The notes beneath the pieces were generated by a model. That model made no database searches and was not told the DNA's origin. It saw nothing but the letters and a program-made list of their open reading frames with translations. A stretch of 64,000 nt of DNA from Calvatia gigantea. Taxonomy: Eukaryota > Basidiomycota > Agaricomycetes > Agaricales > Lycoperdaceae. The translations under genes were made by a program, and so were the position numbers. The DNA lies in NCBI GenBank assembly GCA_025093985.1, contig JACAAK010000006.1, positions 1,116,001-1,180,000 on the forward strand, read 5' to 3'. Positions 56,301-64,000 of this stretch are shown here, piece by piece; the stretch's first letter is position 1, and each line of letters starts with the position of its first letter.

Positions 56301-59129
56301 AAGACGTTTAACTCGCATTCCGGAGAGGTTCTCTAACGCACTGATTAGCTGAATAAGCTTCTCAGAAGCCTTGGACTTCTTTCGAAGGAGGACTATATGT
56401 GCGTGAGAAGAAAAATCATCAAGAAACGTCATTGCCCATTTATATTTATGGTAGCTGATGACGGGCAGTTCCAGCAAGTCTGAGTGACATAGCTCAAAGA
56501 CTGCAGTGGCTCGCTTGGGGTTAATTGGAAAGGGGTTATTATGCATTTTCCCCTTGGCACAGCCGTCGCAAATGCCTTTCCGAGTAGATGGTGCAGGAAT
56601 CGACGTGATGCCCTCTACATGCTTTGGAAGCTCGGAGAGCGCACGATCTGAAGGGTGTCCCATTCGACGATGCCAATCAATATAATCAAGTTGGCGTAAT
56701 GTCAATGCAACTGGTTTCTCCTTGCTATTTTGCAAGACATATGTGTGCACAGTATGTATGTTGTTTTTGAACAAATGATAAGGCCAGGCGGACAATACTG
56801 CTCGTCCTGATTTATCACGGATGGTGGTCCCCTTAACGGTTGCCTCTAAAACATAGCCGTTCCGAAGAATCTGGCCTGAGGACATTAACCGTTCTGTGAT
56901 TTCTTTGATGTAAAAGACCGGCGCAATACATGAAGTAGCGCTCTTGGACTTTCCCTTGTCTGTTATGTCATGCTGGAAAATCACAGACCCTTGTCCTGTC
57001 ATTTCATAAATCCGGTTGCCAGCGGCTTGTATAAGCCCGAAGTGGCCTATCTTAACCTCTGCAAAATCAGAGAGATAACTGGTGACATGGTACGATGCTC
57101 CAGAATCAAGGAGCCAGTCTGCGTTATTCACAGAATGTTTATTCCCTTCATCTCTACACTTTTGGCACTGGGACAAATCACAGATGTGATATGTAATGAT
57201 CTGATTAAGATCCTCGTGCTCTTCATGGAGATCTGACCTTAACTTGTCTGAATACTCGTGATTATTCACGGTATATGTAGCGTTCATCTTACTTTCCAGC
57301 TTAGTCACACTAGTGGAATAAGCAGAAGGGGAAACGCCTTGGGCACACTTCCAGCATACATTGCAGTTTACAAAGTCTGTACAGCGGTGTCTACGACGAG
57401 TCCTTACAGGAGGTGGATGACACGCTACATCTGCATAGGTGCCCCGCTCTCTTCGGCGGCCACCTCGTCGTCCCAACTCAACCTCGGAATCTCCAGGGCG
57501 TCCCGCTCCGAGGCGGACAGACCCTGCATCTGTATCGTTCCGTCCCATCCGTTGATGGGGCTGTACATCATCTTCTGCATCAGAATAAGAATAATAGTCA
57601 GTTGAAGGTACTGACCCGCACCCTCCGTCGGAACCGTAGTCGGTGTCCGAGTCGTTGTCATTTAAGACCGACTCGAGGACTGACTCAATTTCCTTCGGTG
57701 CCTGCTTCTTCTTGAGCGGCTTGGGCTTCTTGATAATCGCCGGCCTGTTATACACTGGGGCCGGCCACACGATCGCGTCTTCCTCCCTTGTGACGGTGGA
57801 TGGAGTAGACTCAACATCCATTTCATCAAACCGCTTCCACATCTCCTCCAAACTCTCGCCCGATGAAGAAGTTGACTTGAGACGTTCATCCCACTTCTTC
57901 AATGCGGTAACCTTAGCTTTCACTGAAGGTTTGTGACGAGCTTCGGGCTCGGGCGCAGTGATGTGCGATGCGAGCGGAGTGGCATTGCTGCCAGTGGCGG
58001 CGGAGTTGGATGCAACGGGAGGTGTCTTGGCTCGACGCGTTGCTTCCACAAGGGAACAAGTGGATGGTGGCGGCATCGTTTGTGCCTGCAACACGAAGTC
58101 CACGTCCTGGATGTAGCCGGAAGAGGTGGCGGCATTGCCTTGCGCACCTCCCTCCTTTCCCTTTCCCTTCCCTTTTCCTCGGGGGCGCCATCGGCGTTTT
58201 TTCTTGCCGTCGCCTTCTCCTCCAGCTGGCTTTTGCTGCTGCTGCTGCTGCTGCTGCTGGGGCTGCTGCTGGGGCTTTTTAGACCCCGAAGGCTGCTGCT
58301 TCCCTTGCTGCTGGCACTGCTGCTGCTGTTGCTGCTGCCCACCTCCTTGTCATGGAGTAAAGTGCGCTCTTTGCGCGTGGGCGGTCTGGTTGGAGGCGTA
58401 AGCGGCAATAATGCCGCTTCGGGCCTTGTCCCATGTCAGCTCGTGGAGCGACGTGTTTGAGGTAAGGAGCATCTGAGCTACGTGGCTCAAAGACGGGTGG
58501 AGGGAGTGGAGGAGGATCATCGTTTCAATCTCCGGGGCGATGCCACTATCCATGGCGTCAAGCTGCCCGAAGATCTGCTGGAGCTTGCTCATCTTGAGCG
58601 AAGGGTCACCACCAAGAGGGAGCTCAAATGTTATTGTGCGAATGAACTCGTTGTAGACCTGAGCTGGTCCAGGAAGGCTGTATTGGCCCTGCAACTGTGA
58701 CCAGAGTGTGCGAGCATCCTGGGCGGAATGCTTTAGCATGCTGTTGGGGAGAGTTGCCTCTATCAACCCAAGAGCTCGCATCCGAAGGTTGTTGGCCATA
58801 CCAACACTGCGGCGCTCCTCAGCAGTCGCAGGAATTGGAGTTCCTGGTCGTGCGGGACATGCCGGCGAAGTGCTAGTAGCCGGGACAGCAGGGTGCTCAG
58901 GACCATAAGCCTGCTCATATTGGACCGGTTCGTCCAAAGCTCCAGAGAAGTCCCATCTGGTCCAGGAGCAGTCATTTAAGGAAATGCACATAAGTGCAGA
59001 CCGAAGGCGAAGCGACCAAATGGTGTAGTTACCCGTCCCAGTAAGGACGGGAAGCTGCCCGCTAGGGGTTTGAACAAAGCCCTGCGGAGCAGGAGCCGGT
59101 TTAAACATATCTAAGAATAGGGTAAACAC
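53346..59129 (-). pseudogene. pol: Gag-Pol polyprotein of I (Cop2), two TGA codons
   Basis: About 1927 codons in one frame; the likely start is MFKPAPAPQGF (59108). Reading leftwards: copia Gag (GTGNYTIWSLRLRSALM), a poly-Gln and then Lys/Arg/Gly-rich basic region (about 58140-58345), Cys-rich segments (CTDFVNCNVCWKC; CDLSQCQKC), protease (WLLDSGASYHVT), pre-integrase finger (WHRRMGHPS ... CDGCAKGK), integrase core (FLDDFSSH, HTDNGGEY, QQNGRAERLN), Pro-rich linker, RT (YGLKQAGRQWW, YVDD), RNase H (SLSSTEAEYKEL, KHVDIHYHYVRE) to the stop at 53346. TGA at 58350-58352 and 54756-54758 both fit CGA origins. Nothing else is broken. Confidence 0.95.
58215..58345 (-). repeat. CAG/CAA repeat (poly-Gln) in the Gag of I
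   Basis: Runs of GCTGCTG on the plus strand encode Gln tracts broken by Pro, Gly and Lys. In copia Gag this position normally holds an RNA-binding region; here Gln tracts and a basic KKKRRWRPRGKGKGK-type stretch follow each other. Confidence 0.85.
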
Positions 59130-59293
59130 GTGTTAGCATCATGTAGGACTGCAGTGCGTGATGCACGCGTCGCAACATGGGGCAGACTCAGGGATCAAAT
59201 GGACCAAAGGGCCACCATCTCCCAGGTTGCGTACGACCGTAGCCTCCTACACTCTACCAGCGTTGCAAAGCGCGGTTGGAGTGAGCGGCGGTC

Positions 59294-59306
59294 GGGGCCC
59301 ATAACC
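59294..59306 (-). promoter_or_regulatory. Primer binding site of I (initiator tRNA-Met half-molecule type)
   Basis: Element-strand GGTTATGGGCCCC directly abuts the 5' LTR. Twelve bases match the complement of the initiator tRNA-Met anticodon arm with C33 (GGGCCCAUAACC), as in Drosophila copia, where a cleaved tRNA half primes. Confidence 0.75.
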
Positions 59307-59714
59307 TGTTAAGACGAGTATACCACAATAGTTTGCACTAGTGGCGGAGGGGAGTCGTACTCACTGGATTTGTTGAGATGTGCGTTGTAGACCGTAGCTA
59401 GTGGATATCTTAGAGGAATGATGGGCAGATAGTAGACTGAATTGTCTAAGGAATGTACGCATACTACATAGGTCTTATATATCTAATGTCTCTGGTCTGT
59501 GCACCATTCTACCTAATACAGGTGAGGTCTTATCTACCAGTAGCATATACAGAGCATACTGTGTACATTGTTCTATTTAATAGACCATGACCAGCAACCT
59601 AGAGTGCAGTCTAGTACATTGTTCATTATCTCTCTTCAAGAGTGAAGTACTCAAGAATCCGTTTCAGTTATAAATAGACTGAACCATCATAGTGGTACAG
59701 ATCGAGATTCAACA
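59307..59714 (-). repeat. 5' LTR of I (right copy)
   Basis: 408 bases, TGTTAAGACG to GATTCAACA on the plus strand, followed by ACCTG. The leader between it and the start codon (59130-59293) holds no gene. Confidence 0.95.
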
Positions 59715-60494
59715 ACCTGTGCCAAATTTGATGATTGATGGAGGGCAATGATGCTCTTCATGAAGTTTAACAAGATAGCCTCAGCAGATGACAAAGCCAT
59801 AGCAGTCCTGGCTAGGTTACAAGGAGAGATGGCAGGAGCATATGCCACTATGAAAGTACCAACAGTCCTAGACTCAGAAGACTCAGTGGACTGAGTAAAA
59901 TTCTCAAATGACTTCAAGAAGACCTTCTTAGACAATGTCTCAAATAGGAAGGCTAAATGGCAGATCGAGAAATTCAAGCAAGGCAACAAAAACATGGCAG
60001 ACTACTTAATCAAATTCGAAGTTTTATAAAGCAAGGCAAAAACTAACAGCAAACATGCCATGTTCCTGCTCAAGAAAAATGCCAGACAGGATATCATCCA
60101 CACCATCATGGGGTATCCACCCATTGCCAGGCCAGACACCTATGCCAAGTGGAAAGAGGCTATACTCTCCATTGGACAAGAGTACGAAGCATCCAAGTAC
60201 TGTGGAGACAGAAAAACCAGCACTGGCACTATATACAGGGAAATGGGAGAATCAATGGAGATAGGCAGCAGGTGTCACATCTTTAATGCAAAAGAAAAAC
60301 TGAAATGCTACAATTGTAGTGTTTTCGGCCACATTGTCAAAGACTGCAAGAAACCCAAGGGGTTAACCTGTTACAACTGTGGAAAAACAGGTCATATCAC
60401 CAAAGTCTGCACTGTGCTGAAGAAGGTACAAATCCAAGCAGTAGAAGAAGCCAGCCCAGGAGAACAGAAGGATTTTTCTGAAGACTCTGAGTAG
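59715..60494 (+). pseudogene. gag: Gag of K, C-terminal part
   Basis: Continues 52912 (CAKFDD then TGA for Trp). Two knuckles (CYNCSVFGHIVKDC, CYNCGKTGHITKVC), natural end EDSE-TAG at 60492-60494. Stops at about 59893 and 60027 are shared with unit 1, so they predate the duplication. Confidence 0.88.
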
Positions 60495-61169
60495 GCACTG
60501 CCTCACGAGTCAAAAAACCTGTATCTAGGATATCAGAAAAATACTACATGATTCCTCAGAAATGAAAGCACGAATTAAACCTAAAAGGAACTATCCAAAC
60601 TCCAAGAAAGGAAATCATGGTTGACACCATCATTGATTCAGGATGCACTACTAGCAGCATCAGTAAAAAACTTGTAGACAAAGAACAAATCCCTACAAAA
60701 AAATTAAAACAAGAAATCACAGTCCTCAATGCTAACAAAACAACAAATCAGGGAAGAAAAGTCACAGAAACAGCCACTATTGAAATGGAAATCAAGGGAC
60801 ACAAGGAAACAATTGAGGCATCAGTAGTCCAACTCCAAGACAGAGCAGAAATATTCCTAGGGCACAACTGGCTGGTCAAACACAACCCTGAAGTAAACTG
60901 GAAAAAAGGAGAAATCAAATTCACCTGATGTCTGCCAGACTGCCATCTCCCACACCAGAATATCCAGGTCACCGAAAAAATCTGGAGTATAGCCATCACA
61001 GAAGATATATGGAAAGAAGAGGACAAACCAGACCCAACTGAACCAGCCAATCTACCAGACTATGTCCAGCTGTTCACACATCTGTTCAATAAGATGACCT
61101 TTGATAAGCTACCACAATGAACAGAATGGGATCATGAAATAATCCTAATAGAGGAAGTACCCAGAGAAA
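60495..61169 (+). pseudogene. pol: Protease and start of RT of K
   Basis: The -1 frame holds IDSGCTTSSISKKLVDKEQ, GHNWLVKHNPEVNWKKGEIKFT, then (after a TGA) LPDYVQLFTHLFNKMTFDKL. Interrupted by a Cop1 solo LTR; a short remnant continues at 61463-61513 and then J follows. Confidence 0.85.
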
Positions 61170-61462
61170 TGTTGTAAGGTGCACATAGGGGGATGTGAAG
61201 CAGTCCTAATAGCAAAGAAATGACATGTATTGATAGAGAGAATCTAGAGAAAATCCACAATTACTGTGGACAACTGTAAGAGACTGAATTGTTGAGATAT
61301 AGAGTTTTGCTCACCTGTGGACAACTGTAAGAGACTAAAGGTCCTCAAAGTGTCCACAGGCAAACTACAAGTCCAACAGTCATGTGACTGTGTCACATGA
61401 CTCAAATCTCCGTCAGCTACAAGTTCCAATCTATCTACAGACTGATAGGAGCACATCTAACA
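61170..61462 (-). repeat. Cop1 solo LTR in K
   Basis: 293 bases, TGTTGTAAGGTGCACATAGG to GCACATCTAACA, the family of H. Flanked by AGAAA on both sides (61165-61169 and 61463-61467). Confidence 0.92.
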
Positions 61463-61513
61463 AGAAATAAGTGCCAGAACATACAACATGACAATCAAGG
61501 AACAGGATGAACT

Positions 61514-62815
61514 TGTTATGACCTTAGTCTGATAAGACCTCAGGTTGCAGCTTAGGCTAAGTCTTGAGGGCGAGTAAGGGTAGAAGAACCAGATGGTTAA
61601 GCATACCAAATACATGAGTATGTATGTACGCTTAAATAACTTTGTCATTAAAAACGTGACGCCTGCTTCCTATCTCCATGGGTTCACCCATTCCTCTGTA
61701 GGTGGTGCCAGTGTTTGTCTTCCTGTCTTCTCGGTATTCGGATGCCTTGTATCCTTGTCCGATGGACAATATGGCTTCTTTCCATTCTGCATATGTGTCT
61801 GGCCTGGCTGAAGGTGGGTAGCCTGTGATCATATGTATGATATCTTGTCAGGTGTTCTTCCTAAGTAGGAACATAGCGTGCTTGCTATCGGTCTTGGCCT
61901 TGCTTTTCAGCACCTCGAATTCGATTAGGTAGTCGGCAGTGTTTCAGTTTCCTTGTTTGAATTTCTTGATCTGCCATTCTGTTTTGCTGTTTGAGGTATC
62001 ATCTGAGAAGGTCCTCCTAAATTCTTCAGAGAAGACCTTCCAGTCTACTGAATCCTCAGATTCTAGGATGGCTGGTGCTCTCATGGCTGCATATGCTCCT
62101 GCAGTTCCTCCTTGCAGTCTGGCTAGGACTGCTATGGTTTTATTGTCTACCAAGACTATCTTGTTGAATTTCATGAAGAGCATCATTGCTCTCCACCAGT
62201 CATCGAACTTGGTGCAGGTGCCATCAAAAAATCCTGGATCCAGCACTAGGCCTTTTCCACTGGGTGTTGCTGCGGGTACTACTGCATTGTCAGTCATGTC
62301 AGAGTCAGTTTCTGATTCTGTTTTGTCTGAGCTTGATTCGTCTGATTTCTCCTGATGGACTATCTCCTCTTCTGCTAGGTCGAGTTCATTTAGAAGTTCT
62401 GATAATACTTCTTCTTCTGCTGGGTTTGCTTTGGGTTCATCGTGTGTTTCTTCAGGTACTTCAGGGTTCCCTGTTTCTTCTTCGTCTGAGGTTTCAGATT
62501 TGTCATCAGTGACTTTGAGATTTAGTTCTCTGTATTTGTCCGGGTTTGAGCTCATATACTAGCTCCTGGGTTGCTTCTGTTCAGGCCTGTTTTCATCCTA
62601 CTCCTTGTAAGGTGAGGTGGGGACGCTTAACTAAATGTTTAGAGCATCCAGTTGAATGGATGGGGAACTACATGAAACATCCAATAGGGATGGCGTTGTA
62701 GTTAGTCGGAGTCATACTTGGAGATCACTCAATAGGAAATAGCTGAAACAGGTACATAGGAGATAGAAATGTAGATGAATAAAGAACGCGATATAATCAG
62801 TGAAAGTTCACAACA
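61514..62815 (-). mobile_element. Element J: gag-only Gyp2 derivative with split LTRs
   Basis: Flanked by GAACT (61509-61513 and 62816-62820). The left LTR is only the TATA-to-3'-end part (61514-61640), and the right LTR only the 5'-end-to-before-TATA part (62640-62815). Between them lie the primer region and most of gag. Pol is absent. Confidence 0.88.
61641..62555 (-). pseudogene. gag: Gag of J, cut before the knuckles
   Basis: MSSNPDKYRELN to KFKQGN (203 codons), then TGA at 61944-61946, then the same frame continues to about 61650, ending in the segment for FNDK. The TGA is at the same codon as one in G (12043), where F and K have Lys. The DDWWRAMMLF Trp codons are intact here. No zinc knuckles. 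Confidence 0.85.
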
Positions 62816-64000
62816 GAACTCAAAGCCTTCATTAAGGAAAATCTTGAGTTAGGATGCATATGGCCATCAAAGTCTCCATACACAGCCCCTACCTTCTTCA
62901 TCCCAAAGAAATATAGTTTAAAATAGTTAATCCAAGACTACAGATAACTAAACAACATAGTGGTAAAAGACAAAACACCATTACCCAGAATTGGAGAAGT
63001 AATTGACAAATTGGGAAAGATAAAATACTTCAACAAACTTGACATCATTTGGGGGTACAACAATGTCAGAATCAAGGAAGGAGATGAATGGAAAGCAGTA
63101 TTTTTGACCAATAAAGGGCTATTCAAACCAACAGTAATGTATTTCAGATTAAGCAACTCACCTGGAACATTCTCTAGGATAATAATGAGTATCTTCTGAG
63201 ACCTACTACAAAATGGGGACATCGTAAACTATATGGACGACTTTGCAATCCCAGGAGATACCAAGGAACAACTAAGAGAAAGGATGATACAATTCCTGAC
63301 ACAAGTGGCAGAATACAACCTCTGCTTTAAACAGACAAAATACATATTTGATGCCAAAGAAATCCCTATGTTGGGAGTAAAGATAGGACACAGGCACATC
63401 AAAATGGAAGAAGAGAAAGTCAAGGCAGTACAGGACTGGCCCAAGCCCAGAAACAAAAAGGGAGTAGAATGCTTCCTAGGCTTTGCCAATTACTACTGCC
63501 GATTCATAAAGAACTTCAGTAAAATCATGACTCTCCTCAACCAGCTCAAAGGAGCTACCAAATGGAACTGGAAAGAAGAACACTAATCAGCATTCAATAA
63601 ACTAAAACAACGAATCACTAAAGAACTTACCTTGACACTGCCACAAAGGAAGGGACAATTTCAAGTAGAAGTCGACACCTCAAACTACACATTAGGAGGG
63701 GTCCTATCACAGGAACAAGACAAGAAATGGCACCCAATTACATTTACATCATGCACACTTTCCCCAGCAGAATGGAACTATAAAATCTATGACAAGGAAT
63801 TACTAGCCATTATTCATGCCCTAAAAGAATGGTGACACTACCTACTAGATGCAGAGGAAAAATTTGAAATCTGGACAGACCATGAAAATCTCAAATACTA
63901 CAGAGAACTGCAGAAACTTAACAGATGACAAGTGAGATGGTACTTGAGATTATAGGACTATAACTTCATGCTGTGACATGTACCAGGCAAAATGAACACA
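62816..64000 (+). pseudogene. pol: RT and RNase H of K (runs off the window)
   Basis: ELKAFIKENLELG, FFIPKK, then KTPLPRIGEVIDKLGKIKYFNKLDIIWGYNNVRI, MYFRLSNSPGTFS, and YMDD in NYMDDFAIPGDTKEQ (63225-63270). RNase H starts with VEVDTSNYTLGGVLSQ (63665) and [14 protein letters not shown] (63790-63830). In-frame stops at about 62927, 62946, 63197, 63584 and 63832 and later. Confidence 0.9.

Larger units (their letters stand above)
52913..59714 (-). mobile_element. Element I: Ty1/copia (Cop2), complete, 6802 bp
   Basis: 408-base LTRs flanked by ACCTG. A single polyprotein frame has only two nonsense codons. LTR copies differ at nine sites, all transitions, six of them at CpG. The left LTR starts TATTAAG in place of TGTTAAG (terminal G to A). 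Confidence 0.97.
51404..60913 (+). repeat. Tandem duplication, unit 2 (interrupted by I)
   Basis: Same content as unit 1, with copia I inserted at 52913-59714. Absence of I in unit 1 shows the duplication came first. Confidence 0.9.
42825..64000 (+). mobile_element. Element L: ancient Ty1/copia (family Cop2), backbone of the right half
   Basis: A diverged Cop2 LTR is followed by a copia primer site and a leader that aligns with the leader of element I (reverse of about 59110-59300). Further blocks align with I: 46225-46430 with the segment after integrase (reverse of about 55640-55840), 46540-46620, 47030-47160, 47240-47316, and, beyond the Tc1, 49180-49430 with RT (reverse of 54480-54720). 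It is interrupted by a Gyp2 solo LTR, the Tc1 and K. The 3' end is outside the window. Confidence 0.8.
52148..64000 (+). mobile_element. Element K: Ty3/gypsy (Gyp2), interrupted by I, a Cop1 solo LTR and J; runs off the window
   Basis: 5' LTR 52148-52454, gag (52536-52912 and 59715-60494), protease to RT start (60495-61169 and 61463-61513), RT and RNase H (62816-64000). Insert lengths with their duplications sum to a multiple of three across pol, so RT stays in the protease frame. Confidence 0.9.

Noticed and set aside
57425..58460. Several long ORFs on both strands at 57.4-58.5 kb, including Leu-rich plus-strand frames.
   Set aside because: Shadows of the CAG-repeat and basic region of copia Gag-Pol on the minus strand.

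Overview
The window looks like fungal, probably basidiomycete (Agaricomycete-like), transposon heterochromatin. No host gene could be recognised. Almost every base can be placed in one of six element groups: two Ty3/gypsy chromovirus families (here Gyp1 and Gyp2), two Ty1/copia families (Cop1, Cop2), an LTR known only from solo or partial copies (LTR-X), and one Tc1/mariner DNA transposon. The organism assignment is inference. It rests on Tf1/sushi-type self-primed chromoviruses, copia elements with an initiator-Met half-tRNA primer site, DD34E Tc1 elements, and decay concentrated at CpG.

Left half (1-42,824). The oldest layer is element C (Gyp1, minus strand), nearly stripped of CpG. Element F (Gyp2, minus) inserted into the LTR of C. 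F was then hit by G (Gyp2, plus, 11,045-22,575, TSD AGTAC), by A (Gyp1, plus, right end at 4,487) and by an LTR-X element that left a solo LTR (7,054-7,675). G was hit by H (Cop1, minus, 12,916-18,089, TSD CCTAG). Farther right, C was hit by B (Gyp1, plus, 24,834-33,974, TSD GTATG), the youngest complete gypsy element. D (39,890-41,609) is an LTR-LTR deletion derivative of Gyp1. It is followed by inverted LTR-X pieces.

Right half (42,825-64,000). The backbone is L, a very decayed Cop2 copia (plus). Its LTR, leader, gag, protease, integrase and reverse transcriptase can be followed through several interruptions by comparison with the younger Cop2 copy I. L carries a Gyp2 solo LTR (TSD GACTA), a Tc1 element with an uninterrupted 357-residue transposase, and a Gyp2 element K. 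A tandem duplication of about 2.6 kb copied the Tc1 end, the RT of L and the 5' part of K. The second copy of K was later hit by I (Cop2, 52,913-59,714, TSD ACCTG), a Cop1 solo LTR (TSD AGAAA) and a gag-only Gyp2 derivative J (TSD GAACT). The window ends inside the RNase H region of K.

How the elements work. In Gyp1 and Gyp2 the LTR carries, about 34 bases after its TATA box, a 10-11 base segment complementary to the primer site that lies two bases inside the element, as expected for self-priming by the mRNA 5' end. Both families carry an extra gene after pol. In Gyp1 it ends in three CCHC knuckles, with an in-frame TGA inside the third that is shared by all copies. In Gyp2 it is an unrelated protein whose ATG lies six bases after the pol stop in the same frame. 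Cop2 and Cop1 have a copia-type primer site matching the anticodon arm of initiator tRNA-Met. Most stop codons in young copies are CGA to TGA changes, and LTR pairs differ mainly at CpG, so methylation-linked deamination is the likely source of decay.
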